From: Desulfuromonas sp.
GTDB lineage: Bacteria > Desulfobacterota > Desulfuromonadia > Desulfuromonadales > Desulfuromonadaceae
NCBI GenBank assembly: GCA_002869685.1
Contig: PKUE01000044.1
Coordinates: forward strand, 1 to 33,653
Direction: 5' to 3'
DNA length: 33,653 nt
The notes under the pieces are model-generated. The model saw only the letters and a list, made by a program, of their open reading frames with translations. It ran no database searches and was not told the origin of the DNA. The position numbers and the translations under genes were made by a program. Position 1 is the first letter of the stretch, and every line of letters starts with the position of its first letter. This document shows positions 8,694 through 16,903 of the stretch, piece by piece.

Positions 8694-9566
8694 ATGAAAT
8701 TTCGTTTGATATTCATCCTGCCATTGCTGATGCTGGTGCTATTCCCGACAGTTAGCCTGGCAGATCCAACCTCGCCCGGCTTTGCCGATGCCCTGTTTGC
8801 CGAAGGGGATTATTTTCGCGCCATCACCGAATACAAACGCTTTCTTTACGAGCATCCGGATGCCACGGAAGCGCCACGAGCCCGCCTTAACATCGCCCGC
8901 AGCTACCTGCATGGCGAGCGTTGGAAAAAAGCCACGGCAGCCCTTGAGCATGTGATTGCCACCTCCACGCCCTCTCCGCAAGCCGACCTGGCCCAGCTGT
9001 TGCTGCTGGAGAGTGCTTTCAAACAGGGCAAGTACACCTGGGTCGCCTCGCGAAGTGAACACCCGGCAGGACACACCCCCCAGTTACTTGACCGTCAGCA
9101 GAACCTGCGGTTGTGGGCCCTGGCTTATCAGGGGGACTATTCTACCGCCCTGGCCTTCGCCGCCACCCCAAACACTGATCTGATGGCAGCAGACCTGAAC
9201 CGACTGCAACAACTGCCGACCAAATCCCCCACATTAGCAGGCAGCCTGTCTGCCATCCTCCCCGGCAGCGGACAACTGTACGCAAAAAGATATAAAGAGG
9301 CGGGACTGGCGTTGTTACTTAATGCGGCGTTTATCGCCGGTGGTCTTCAGGCGATCGATTCCGGCAATGAAGTTCTTGGCGGCATCCTGTTTTTCTTTGA
9401 AGCTGGCTGGTATGGCGGTAATATTTACAACGCCATGAACAGCGTGCATAAATACAACCGCACCCTGAAAAACGACACCCTTAAAGACCTGGCAAAGCGC
9501 TATCAGTTCTCATTGCTGATGGATGACACATCCGCTCTACTTGAACTGTCAACCAGCCTCGATTAA
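8694..9566 (+). CDS. Secreted TPR protein with a C-terminal membrane domain
   Basis: A hydrophobic signal sequence (residues 1-23, ending SLADP) leads a 290-residue protein. The N-terminal half carries tetratricopeptide-like helices (FAEGDYFRAITEYKRFLYEHPDA, RLNIARSYLHGERWKKATAALEHV). The second half has ILPGSGQLYAKRYKEAG followed by two hydrophobic stretches (about residues 201-218 and 228-245), a pattern seen in small TM2/DUF5683-like membrane proteins. It is therefore probably an envelope protein, with the TPR part in the periplasm. No function can be assigned. The start has GGAG at a suitable distance. It lies 22 bases upstream of panE on the same strand and may be cotranscribed with it. 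Confidence 0.8.
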   Translation: MKFRLIFILPLLMLVLFPTVSLADPTSPGFADALFAEGDYFRAITEYKRFLYEHPDATEAPRARLNIARSYLHGERWKKATAALEHVIATSTPSPQADLAQLLLLESAFKQGKYTWVASRSEHPAGHTPQLLDRQQNLRLWALAYQGDYSTALAFAATPNTDLMAADLNRLQQLPTKSPTLAGSLSAILPGSGQLYAKRYKEAGLALLLNAAFIAGGLQAIDSGNEVLGGILFFFEAGWYGGNIYNAMNSVHKYNRTLKNDTLKDLAKRYQFSLLMDDTSALLELSTSLD

Positions 9567-9588
9567 CCTTACACCCCAGGGAAGCATT

Positions 9589-10500
9589 ATGAAAATTGCA
9601 ATCATTGGAGCAGGTGCTCTCGGATTATATTATGGTGCCCGTCTGCAACAGGCCGGAGAGGATGTGCATTTTTTATTGCGTCGCGATCGTGAGGCGATCC
9701 GTCAACGTGGCTTGCAGGTCTATTCCATAGACGGTGATTTTCATCTCGATCAGGTTCAGGGTTATGCCAGTGCGGACGAGATGCCAACCGTGGACCTGGT
9801 CATTGTCGGCCTGAAAACATTTGCCAACAGTCAGCTTAAGAGTCTGATTACCCCTCTGCTCACAGAACAGACCGCTATCCTCACCCTGCAGAATGGCTTG
9901 GGCAATGAGGAACGATTAGCCCAACTGTTTGGCCGCCCTCGCATTCTCGGTGGCGTCGCTTTTCTGTGTTCCAACCGTGGCGAACCCGGCGTCGTCCACC
10001 ATCTGTCTCAGGGCCCCATCCGCCTCGGTGAGTTTTGTGGTGGCCTGAGTTCCCGCGCCGAAGAAATTTCCGCCATGTTCAATCGCGCCCGCGTCCACTG
10101 CACGGCAGTGGCGGACTTAAAGAAGATTCGCTGGGAAAAGCTGGTGTGGAACGTCCCGTTTAACGGGCTGTGTGCCTTAACCGGCAAAACCACCGATCAA
10201 CTGCTGGCTCACCCGCCAAGTCGCACGCTCATCGAAGAGATTATGGCCGAAGTGGTCGCCGGGGCCAACGCCCAGGAACTCACCAGCCCGATCGACGGCG
10301 CAGCTTTTGCCGCGCAGCTGATCAAACTTACCGAGGGGATGGGCGCTTATCAGCCCAGTATGATGATTGATCGCGAGCAAGGCCGCCCCCTGGAACTGGA
10401 AGCGATCTACGGCATCCCCCTGCAACATGCTGGCGAACAGGGCATTGACCTGCCCCGTATCGCCATGCTTCACAGTCTGCTCGCGGTTACCGAAGGCTGA
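9589..10500 (+). CDS. panE: 2-dehydropantoate 2-reductase
   Basis: NADPH-dependent reduction of ketopantoate to pantoate in pantothenate/CoA synthesis. The 303-residue product starts MKIAIIGAGALGLYYGARL, the GxGxxG Rossmann motif, and has the family blocks VDLVIVGLKTF, TLQNGLGNEE and KKIRWEKLVWNVPFNGLCALTG. The last contains the catalytic lysine and substrate-binding asparagine. The C-terminal helical domain with SMMIDREQGRPLELEAIYG is complete. The ATG at 9589 follows AGGGAAG; an upstream in-frame start at 9523 would overlap the preceding gene and is rejected. PanE homologues of broad specificity exist, so the exact 2-oxoacid substrate is inferred from family. Confidence 0.92.
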   Translation: MKIAIIGAGALGLYYGARLQQAGEDVHFLLRRDREAIRQRGLQVYSIDGDFHLDQVQGYASADEMPTVDLVIVGLKTFANSQLKSLITPLLTEQTAILTLQNGLGNEERLAQLFGRPRILGGVAFLCSNRGEPGVVHHLSQGPIRLGEFCGGLSSRAEEISAMFNRARVHCTAVADLKKIRWEKLVWNVPFNGLCALTGKTTDQLLAHPPSRTLIEEIMAEVVAGANAQELTSPIDGAAFAAQLIKLTEGMGAYQPSMMIDREQGRPLELEAIYGIPLQHAGEQGIDLPRIAMLHSLLAVTEG

Positions 10501-10521
10501 TCCCGCTGGATCAGTCTTCGG
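10490..10521. terminator. Hairpin between convergent panE and PP-loop genes
   Basis: Fourteen positions pair (10490-10503 with 10508-10521, one G-T wobble) around a CGCT loop. The stem includes the panE stop codon and abuts the stop of the opposing gene. Neither side has a good T-run, so it may work as a weak bidirectional or factor-assisted terminator. Confidence 0.5.
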
Positions 10522-10522
10522 A

Positions 10523-11497
10523 TCAGATTTGATATTCAGCCACTCGATCACGGGGCATAGGAACAACCTCGACAACCCGGCCTTCGCCCTGCTCGGTGAT
10601 CAACACTTCCACCATTGCTTCGTCGCGCCCCTTGCCATAACTGGCGACAATGGCTGCTGCGGTCAGGAAATCATCCGGCGAAGGCTGGCCACTCACCACG
10701 CCCAACGGCCCGGAAAAATTCAGATTCCGCAACAAACAGCCCGTTTCACCGGCAACGGTTTTCAGCCCTTCATTGTTGGACTGGTTACGCCCCAGTGTCA
10801 GTTTTGCCTGCCCAGACAAACGGAACGGCCGCCCCAACTTAAGTAGTTCAACATCGCGCGAGGTACAATCAGGGTGATGCTCAAACAGATCTTTAAGGCG
10901 CCCTGAAAAAGAGTTCTCGGTCAGCAGACAACCACCGCCCGAAGAGGGATATTCATCCACTCCCAACTCTTTGGCCAGCGCCTCCTGTCGTTTGCGTGAG
11001 CGCCCCTGAATATCTTCCAACTGCTCGCGGTCCACCAGCCCCTGTTCTTCCATGGGGGTGATCGGTAACAATTTGGCACTGAGCGGTCGCAAAATCCTGC
11101 CAGCACGGCCGGACGCTTTGTTGACAGCCATCAACGCCGTATGAATCTGGCTCTTGGGCCGCTGACCAAGGACCTCGCCGGAGAACAGAAAATCGTAGCC
11201 CTGCTCTTCCATCACCCGCCCGGCAATTTCAAACATCTGCGCATGGCAGTCGATGCAGGGATTCATATTCTTGCCATAACCATAGCGGGGGTGCTTCAGC
11301 ATCTCCAGATGCTCTTCACTGATATCCATCACCTGCAGAGGCAGATCGTAGAGTGCCGCCATCCTCTGCGCTTTCTCATCATCGAAAAACGGCGTCACAA
11401 AACAGATGCAGTGCACCTCAATTCCTTGCTTGCGTAACAACAGGGCGGCCAGGATGCTGTCCAGTCCACCGGAAAAAATTCCCAGAGCTTTCGTCAT
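10523..11497 (-). CDS. PP-loop ATPase with C-terminal DUF814 (NFACT-R-like) domain, tRNA thiolation-like
   Basis: The 324-residue product begins MTKALGIFSGGLDSILAALLL, where SGGLDS is the PP-loop ATP pyrophosphatase motif used to adenylate tRNA for sulfur insertion. CIDCH (about residue 81) and the later GGGCLL supply cysteines of the kind used in thiolation enzymes. The C-terminal third (KLTLGRNQSNNEGL, NLNFSGPLGVVSGQPSPDDF) resembles the DUF814/NFACT-R domain. Proteins of this layout are often mis-annotated as MnmA or ThiI. The substrate is unknown; a tRNA-modifying enzyme is the best inference. It is the last gene behind the glcD-glcF-cytochrome group but is separated from it by a terminator. 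Confidence 0.8.
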   Translation of the reverse strand: MTKALGIFSGGLDSILAALLLRKQGIEVHCICFVTPFFDDEKAQRMAALYDLPLQVMDISEEHLEMLKHPRYGYGKNMNPCIDCHAQMFEIAGRVMEEQGYDFLFSGEVLGQRPKSQIHTALMAVNKASGRAGRILRPLSAKLLPITPMEEQGLVDREQLEDIQGRSRKRQEALAKELGVDEYPSSGGGCLLTENSFSGRLKDLFEHHPDCTSRDVELLKLGRPFRLSGQAKLTLGRNQSNNEGLKTVAGETGCLLRNLNFSGPLGVVSGQPSPDDFLTAAAIVASYGKGRDEAMVEVLITEQGEGRVVEVVPMPRDRVAEYQI

Positions 11498-11519
11498 TGA
11501 AAAGTACTTCCTTGTTCAG

Positions 11520-11556
11520 AATAAATAAGCAGGTTGACCTCATGGTCAACCTGCTT
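11520..11556 (-). terminator. Intrinsic terminator after the triheme cytochrome gene
   Basis: AAGCAGGTTGACC (11527-11539) pairs perfectly over 13 bases with 11544-11556 around TCAT. On the minus strand TTATTTATT follows. Upstream of it on the minus strand (11586-11602) is a second palindrome, GTCACCG-ATC-CGGTGAC. The words TCTTCTATC at about 11571 and 11611 (plus strand) flank that palindrome as direct repeats. The next gene begins 29 bases further on. Confidence 0.8.
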
Positions 11557-11616
11557 GAGACGTACAGTGTCTTCTATCATCGTATGTCACCGATCCGGTG
11601 ACGGTTGAACTATCTT

Positions 11617-11940
11617 CTATCGTTTATGACATCTGCCACAGTTGCCCTTGGCAGCAAACGCCCGGGTTCCGTTGTGGCAGATACCACAGAGTTGACCCTG
11701 ATAAATTTTGTCCATGGTGATTTTAACGGTACCCTGCTTCATCTTGGGAAAAGTCTCCGGGTTGTGACAATCACGACACCCTTTTTGGGCGGCGTTGTTA
11801 TGTAACGTTCCATCAAAGGTCACCGCCCCCATTTTAGCCTGGGAAAACGTCAGTGTTTTCCCCTTGGGTACGGCGAAAACGGCGGAAGACCAGCAAAATG
11901 CAAACAGGCAGGCAACGAGCAGGATCATGGTTCTTTTCAT
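11617..11940 (-). CDS. Periplasmic c7-type triheme cytochrome
   Basis: The 107-residue precursor has a signal peptide (MKRTMILLVACLFAFCWSS, cleaved after VFA) and three CxxCH haem-attachment motifs: CRDCH, CGICH and CGRCH. Two axial-ligand candidate histidines are the free His in DGTLHNN and those of the motifs. The pattern FSQAKMGAVTFDGTLHNN followed by KGCRDCHNP is typical of the c(7)-type triheme family of Geobacter relatives, which shuttles electrons across the periplasm. The start has AGGAG at a good distance. It sits 26 bases after glcF, so it is in the same operon, suggesting a link between 2-hydroxyacid oxidation and the periplasmic electron pool. That link is inferred from position. 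Confidence 0.93.
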   Translation of the reverse strand: MKRTMILLVACLFAFCWSSAVFAVPKGKTLTFSQAKMGAVTFDGTLHNNAAQKGCRDCHNPETFPKMKQGTVKITMDKIYQGQLCGICHNGTRAFAAKGNCGRCHKR

Positions 11941-11966
11941 CTGACTTCTCCTTTATTCAGTGAATA

Positions 11967-13238
11967 TCATGAAACGTCAGGCAGGCGATCAGCAATCAGT
12001 TCCAACACATGGGACACCCGCTGAGACAAACCAGCGTGTTCGATGGAGTCTTGCAACTGCATCATACAACCGGGGCAGGCCGAAGCCACCACATCCGCCT
12101 GGCTGGCCGCGATCCCGTCCGCTTTGCGGGCACCGATTTTACGACTGGTGTCGTAATGGTAGACCGAAAATGTCCCACCAAGGCCACAACAGCGGTCCGC
12201 GCCCTCCATCTCGACAAACTCAACGCCAGGCAGCGCCCGCAATAACTCACGCGGCTGAGCGGTAATCCCCTGAGTGCGCAGATGACAGGGATCGTGATAG
12301 GTCACTCGCAGCGTATCCGTCGCTGACGGCAGGGCTTTGAGCTTCTCAATCAGACCATTGTCCACGAGAAACTTGAGGACATCAACCACTTTCTCCCCTA
12401 ACTCCGTATAAGCACCGCCCATATCGCGGTAGTGTTTGCCGATGCCGGCATTGCAGGAAGCACACGCGGTGACAACAACACCCGGTTGCTGTGCAAACGC
12501 CGCCACATTGTTGTCGGCCAACAGATCAACGGTGGCCGCATCGCCAGCGGCATGGGCAGGCAGACCACAGCAGCCCTGTCCTTGAGGAACAACCATTGGG
12601 ATGCCCATAAAACGCATGATCTTGACCAGCGCCTCGCCCACCTCGGGATATGTGTAATTAATCATGCACCCGGTAAAAAATGCCACCGGCACTTTCTCGC
12701 TGTCACCGGTCAGAGGTTGTGGATAACGCTCGCGAAACGGCACTTTGGCAATCTCAGGGATCGCACGATCCTGAGCAATAAACGGTACAGGGAAACGTAA
12801 GCGCAGCCCACTGTGCTCGGGAACTTTTTTGAACAGCATGCTGCCAAAGCGCTGGCCACTTTTGGCCAATAGATCCATCAGCTTGGGACGCTTGATCACA
12901 CCGGTCAGCGCTTTGCCAAAGGTCGTCAACCCTTGGCGCTCGGCGATCTCGCGCCGGGCCGCCATAACAATTTCATCCGTGGGCACCAGATTGGGACATT
13001 TGTCGTAACAGGAGCCACACAGCAGACACTGCGACATATCGAGAACAAAGCGATCGTTCAGCGGCAAGTCTTTGTCAAGCAAGGCCTCGGCAATGGCTAC
13101 CTTGCCCCGCGCCACCGTCGATTCGCGTTTCAGGGTCTTATACACGGCACACTGGGCCTGACAGGCACCGCACTTGACGCAGCGGTCAATCTCGGCTCGA
13201 AAGTCTTCCAGTGTCTTATGTTTTTTCTGCTCGCTCAT
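11967..13238 (-). CDS. glcF: Iron-sulfur subunit of 2-hydroxyacid (glycolate/lactate) oxidase, GlcF-like
   Basis: The 423-residue product has two ferredoxin-type 4Fe-4S clusters near the N-terminus (CVKCGACQAQC about residue 20; CLLCGSCYDKC about residue 72). Two cysteine-rich CCG domains follow (GCCGLPAHAAGD and DRCCGLGGTFSVYH, with GCMINYTYPE, ACASCNAG and ACPGCMMQLQ). This is the GlcF/heterodisulfide-reductase-like architecture that accepts electrons from a flavin subunit and passes them to quinone or another carrier. The ATG overlaps the glcD stop as TGATG, so translation is coupled. The natural substrate (glycolate, D-lactate or another 2-hydroxyacid) cannot be read from sequence. Confidence 0.93.
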   Translation of the reverse strand: MSEQKKHKTLEDFRAEIDRCVKCGACQAQCAVYKTLKRESTVARGKVAIAEALLDKDLPLNDRFVLDMSQCLLCGSCYDKCPNLVPTDEIVMAARREIAERQGLTTFGKALTGVIKRPKLMDLLAKSGQRFGSMLFKKVPEHSGLRLRFPVPFIAQDRAIPEIAKVPFRERYPQPLTGDSEKVPVAFFTGCMINYTYPEVGEALVKIMRFMGIPMVVPQGQGCCGLPAHAAGDAATVDLLADNNVAAFAQQPGVVVTACASCNAGIGKHYRDMGGAYTELGEKVVDVLKFLVDNGLIEKLKALPSATDTLRVTYHDPCHLRTQGITAQPRELLRALPGVEFVEMEGADRCCGLGGTFSVYHYDTSRKIGARKADGIAASQADVVASACPGCMMQLQDSIEHAGLSQRVSHVLELIADRLPDVS

Positions 13239-14644
13239 CAGTTTACCTGTGCCTCCAGCGGGGCATCTTCCAGCAGAATTTTACCCGGATTCAGCACATT
13301 CTTCGGATCCAGCGCCTGCTTGATGGTCTTCATATAGGCAACAGCCGCCGGATCAAGTTCCATAGGGATATATGGGGCCTTGGTGTTGCCGACACCGTGC
13401 TCGCCGCTCATGGTACCGCCGAGTTCCAGAGCACCGGCAAATACCTCTTTGATGGCCTCCTCGGCCTTTTCCGACTGACCGGGTTGCTTGCTGTCGATCA
13501 TGATATTGACATGGATGTTGCCATCACCGGCATGACCGAAGTTGACAATGGGAATCTGGTACTGTTCGGAAATGGCGTTGACCTTGCGGATCATATCCGG
13601 CACGCGGCTGCGCGGCACGCAGATATCTTCGTTGAATTTGTCGGGATTGACATTGCGCAGGCTGGCCGACACTGAACGACGCACTTTCCAGATATCTTCA
13701 CTTTCCGCCGCCGTTGTCGCCACGCGGGTATTGACGATCCCCAGCGGCTGTACGATATTCAGGATCTTCTCGGCCTGACGGTCGATCATATCTTTGTCAC
13801 CATCCACTTCAACGATCAATACCGCCTGGGCCTCTTGGGGCAGATCAAGATCAGTAGCCTTGCGCAGACACTCAATGGTGGCAGCATCCATGAACTCAAG
13901 GGTCGTCGGAATGATCTTGCCTCGGATAATCGCCGAAACCGCCTGGGCCGCACCATCGATGGAATCAAACATGATCAGCATGGTTTTCTTGGCTTCGGGT
14001 AACGGCAGCAATTTGATGATCAGCTTGGTGATGATCCCCAGCGTGCCTTCGCAACCAACCATCAGTTTAGTCAGGTCGTAACCAACCACGCCCTTCATGG
14101 TCGGACCACCGGTACGGATAATATCGCCCTGCGGTGTCACCACTTCGAGGCCAAGGATGTAATCCTTGGTAACGCCGTATTTAACACAGCGCGGGCCGCC
14201 GGCACATTCGGCAGCATTACCGCCCAGAGTACTGAACTTTAATGACGCCGGATCGGGCGGGTAAAACAGGCCGACCTTTTCCACCGCCTGTTGAAACTGC
14301 TCGGTAACCACGCCCGGCTCAACGGTGGCAACCAGATTGTCTTCATCGATTTCGATAATCCGGTCCATGCGGCTGGTGACCAGAACAATGCCACCGGCAA
14401 TAGGCAGGCTGCCGCCGGTGAATCCGCTGCCAGCGCCACGGGGAAATACCGGAACATTTTCCACATTGGCCATTTTCATAACCAGGCTGACCTGCTCACT
14501 GTTTTCCGGAAACACAACAGCATCGGGTAAAAAGGTCTGCTGAGTCGCATCATAGGAGTAACACAGCATATCGGTTGCGTCGGTGGTCACCTGCTCCTTA
14601 CCGACGATATCTTCAAGTAAACGAATGACACGGGGTGCTAACAT
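13238..14644 (-). CDS. glcD: FAD-binding 2-hydroxyacid dehydrogenase subunit, GlcD-like
   Basis: The 468-residue product has the PCMH-type FAD domain (VFPRGAGSGFTGGSLPIAGGIVL, GNAAECAGGPRCVKYG). The C-terminal cap of the GlcD/D-lactate dehydrogenase family follows, with the metal/substrate-binding FGHAGDGNIHVNIM and GEHGVGNTKAPYI. It oxidises a D-2-hydroxyacid and passes electrons to GlcF. The start chosen is the ATG giving MLAPRVIRLLEDIVG, which aligns with the family start. A longer in-frame reading to 14746 adds 34 residues with no family similarity. It is the first gene of glcD-glcF-cytochrome. D-lactate or glycolate are the likeliest substrates in this kind of organism. Confidence 0.93.
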   Translation of the reverse strand: MLAPRVIRLLEDIVGKEQVTTDATDMLCYSYDATQQTFLPDAVVFPENSEQVSLVMKMANVENVPVFPRGAGSGFTGGSLPIAGGIVLVTSRMDRIIEIDEDNLVATVEPGVVTEQFQQAVEKVGLFYPPDPASLKFSTLGGNAAECAGGPRCVKYGVTKDYILGLEVVTPQGDIIRTGGPTMKGVVGYDLTKLMVGCEGTLGIITKLIIKLLPLPEAKKTMLIMFDSIDGAAQAVSAIIRGKIIPTTLEFMDAATIECLRKATDLDLPQEAQAVLIVEVDGDKDMIDRQAEKILNIVQPLGIVNTRVATTAAESEDIWKVRRSVSASLRNVNPDKFNEDICVPRSRVPDMIRKVNAISEQYQIPIVNFGHAGDGNIHVNIMIDSKQPGQSEKAEEAIKEVFAGALELGGTMSGEHGVGNTKAPYIPMELDPAAVAYMKTIKQALDPKNVLNPGKILLEDAPLEAQVN

Positions 14645-14695
14645 AACCTGATCTCTTTTCTGGATAATGGGGTCATCATTGAGCCCGACAAATAA

Positions 14696-14759
14696 AACCT
14701 TTAAGGTTATCTTTACTATCTTAAAAAAGAAGCGTCGTGGCTGCAAGCGCTAAATTATA
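14696..14759 (-). promoter_or_regulatory. Candidate promoter and palindrome upstream of glcD
   Basis: On the minus strand a perfect TATAAT lies at 14754-14759, about 110 bases before the glcD ATG, with only a weak -35 (TTTAAT) 17 bases above. In the leader, AACCTT-T-AAGGTT (14696-14708) is an inverted repeat that could be an operator. The opposite gene, radA, starts at 14898, so this 250 bp gap serves both directions. CATAAT at about 14824 could serve radA, but I see no good -35 for it. Confidence 0.4.
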
Positions 14760-14897
14760 CGCTGTTTGTCACCAAGATTAAACCCCTGTACCCACGCTTC
14801 GAAAAAAGACAGGACAAGGCGACCATAATAGTGTCTAATCACGTCAACAGCCCTTTGCCAACCCCTGAAAATTAATACGGGAACCCGTCGACACGCC

Positions 14898-16265
14898 ATG
14901 GCCCAAAGAAAAACAAAAAGTATTTACACCTGCAGCAATTGTGGTTATCAAAGCCCGAAATGGTTGGGGAAATGTCCCGACTGTCATCAATGGAACACCT
15001 TGCTGGAAGAAACGGTCCCTTCGGGGCGAGGCAAGGCACACCGCTCCAGTGAGCCCGCCGCTGCCGCATTCCGTCTTGATGAAATCACCTCCAATGACGA
15101 TCCCCGCAAGCAATGCGGCATTTCTGAACTGGACCGGGTGCTCGGTGGTGGCATTGTTTCTGGTTCCTTCATCCTCATCGGGGGCGATCCGGGCATTGGC
15201 AAGTCCACGCTGCTGTTGCAGGCCGTCGATCAACTGTCTCAGGCTGGCAAGGCCCTTTACGTCACCGGCGAGGAGTCGTGCCTGCAAGTCAAAATGCGCG
15301 CCGAAAGGCTGGGCGTCAAACCGGGCCAGTTGTTTTTACTGGCTGAAACCGCCCTGGAGGCGATCCTCGACAAGGTGCGTGAGATCAACCCCGATTATCT
15401 GATCATCGATTCGATTCAAACCATTTTCACCACCCAGATTGAATCCGCTCCCGGCAGCGTCAGCCAGGTACGCGAATGTGCCGGACAGCTAATGCAACTG
15501 GCCAAAAGTCAGGCCCTGCCCACATTCATTGTCGGTCATGTCACCAAGGATGGCAGTATTGCCGGGCCGCGGGTCCTTGAGCATATGGTCGACACCGTAC
15601 TCTACTTTGAGGGAGATCCCGGCCATCCCTACCGAATTTTGCGCGCCGTCAAAAACCGCTTCGGTTCAACGAACGAGATCGGGGTCTTCCAGATGAGCGA
15701 CACCGGTCTGCGAGAGGTGAAAAATCCGTCGGAGATTTTTCTCGCCGAACGTGCCGAAGATGCTCCCGGCAGCGTGGTCATTACTTCGGTAGAGGGTAGC
15801 CGACCAATTCTGGTGGAATTGCAGGCACTGGTCTCCAGTGCGCCTTACGGGACAGCCCGGCGTACGGCCATGGGGATCGACCACAACCGGGTCTCGTTAT
15901 TGGTAGCCGTTCTGGAAAAAAAGGTTGGAATGTCTTTACTCAGTCACGATATTTTCGTCAATGTTGCTGGTGGGGTTAAAATAGATGAACCGGCGGCGGA
16001 CCTGGGAATTCTGGCCGCATTGGCATCAAGCCACCTTAATAAAACCGTGCCGCGCCGCACCGTGGTTTTCGGTGAAATCGGTCTGGCCGGTGAAGTGCGC
16101 GCCGTATCACAACCGGAGCTCCGCATCACCGAAGCCGCCCGTCTGGGTTTCACCCGATGTCTCTTGCCCGCCAGTAACTGTTCTTCGGTGGAGGCTCCGG
16201 AACACCTGACTCTGTGCCCGGTAAAATCCGCTCAAGAGGCACTGGAATTGCTGTTTGAGAACTGA
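14898..16265 (+). CDS. radA: DNA repair protein RadA (branch-migration ATPase)
   Basis: RadA is a RecA-like, DnaB-type helicase that drives branch migration in recombinational repair. The 455-residue product has the N-terminal four-cysteine zinc finger CSNCGYQSPKWLGKCPDC, the Walker A motif GGDPGIGKST (about residue 95), the RadA-specific KNRFGST motif, and a C-terminal Lon-protease-like domain (DIFVNVAGGVKIDEPAADLGILAAL, FGEIGLAGEVRAV) with no catalytic serine expected. Length is normal. The ATG was chosen from the conserved MAQRKTKSIYTCSNCG start, although no good Shine-Dalgarno precedes it. A candidate promoter follows the gene, so it is probably separate from the next operon. Confidence 0.97.
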   Translation: MAQRKTKSIYTCSNCGYQSPKWLGKCPDCHQWNTLLEETVPSGRGKAHRSSEPAAAAFRLDEITSNDDPRKQCGISELDRVLGGGIVSGSFILIGGDPGIGKSTLLLQAVDQLSQAGKALYVTGEESCLQVKMRAERLGVKPGQLFLLAETALEAILDKVREINPDYLIIDSIQTIFTTQIESAPGSVSQVRECAGQLMQLAKSQALPTFIVGHVTKDGSIAGPRVLEHMVDTVLYFEGDPGHPYRILRAVKNRFGSTNEIGVFQMSDTGLREVKNPSEIFLAERAEDAPGSVVITSVEGSRPILVELQALVSSAPYGTARRTAMGIDHNRVSLLVAVLEKKVGMSLLSHDIFVNVAGGVKIDEPAADLGILAALASSHLNKTVPRRTVVFGEIGLAGEVRAVSQPELRITEAARLGFTRCLLPASNCSSVEAPEHLTLCPVKSAQEALELLFEN

Positions 16266-16278
16266 CGTTCCTCACTGC

Positions 16279-16320
16279 TCACCGGTGAAAATTGACATCA
16301 GCCTCACGCCCGTTTATGTT
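16279..16320 (+). promoter_or_regulatory. Sigma70-type promoter for the membrane protein-radC-kinase-regulator unit
   Basis: A perfect TTGACA (16292-16297) and TATGTT (16315-16320) are separated by 17 bases. The palindrome TCACCGGTGA (16279-16288) sits just above the -35 and could be an operator. The predicted start is about 50 bases upstream of the first ATG. Confidence 0.6.
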
Positions 16321-16378
16321 GGTGAGAACTCATTGAGTTGTCGGCTGTACCCATCCACGGCACCTGCTGGAGATTAAA

Positions 16379-16891
16379 ATGACATTTCGTATTCGCAAAG
16401 CGTTTCTTTTCCCATTGGGGATTCTGGCAATTGAGATTGTCGCCCTGTTGATCAGCTGCATTGTTTTTGACGAGCCGCTGGCCAAAACGATGATCTTGGC
16501 GTTTATGATCCTGCCGGTGATCGTTCTGTTTGTCGAATGCCTGTTTCGCCGAACCAACATCGGTGAGAGCCAGATCGAAACGAGAAAATTTTTGCGCAGC
16601 AAAACGCTCAACATCGCCGACATCACTTCGGTCGAGACGATACTGGTCAAAAAACGGGCTTTTGTCACCCTGTGTGCCGGGGACGATTTTCTGATCATCT
16701 CCAATGCTTATTCAAAGTTTCCGCTGATGGTCTCTCGTCTGCTGGAACACATTCCCGGACAAGCCATCAGTGATGAAACCAAGCAGATGGCCGAGGAACC
16801 ACCGCGAAAAAGCACCGATATCATTTCGTGCTGGCTGGCCGTGGCTTTAATGGGCTTCATCCTTTACGCTCAACTCAAAATGCGCCATTAA
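16379..16891 (+). CDS. Small membrane protein of unknown function
   Basis: The 170-residue product shows two N-terminal transmembrane helices (about residues 10-30 and 36-54) close together, a cytoplasmic middle part of about 90 residues, and a C-terminal helix (about residues 148-166). The middle part (IGESQIETRKFLRSKTLNIADITSVETILVKKRAFVTLCAGDDFLIISN) has the strand pattern and placement of the bacterial PH-like domains found after paired helices. That is a fold guess, not a recognition. The ATG has GGAGATTAAA upstream. It lies 12 bases before radC and starts the operon that ends with the two-component regulator. Confidence 0.75.
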   Translation: MTFRIRKAFLFPLGILAIEIVALLISCIVFDEPLAKTMILAFMILPVIVLFVECLFRRTNIGESQIETRKFLRSKTLNIADITSVETILVKKRAFVTLCAGDDFLIISNAYSKFPLMVSRLLEHIPGQAISDETKQMAEEPPRKSTDIISCWLAVALMGFILYAQLKMRH

Positions 16892-16903
16892 CGAGACGCC
16901 GCC

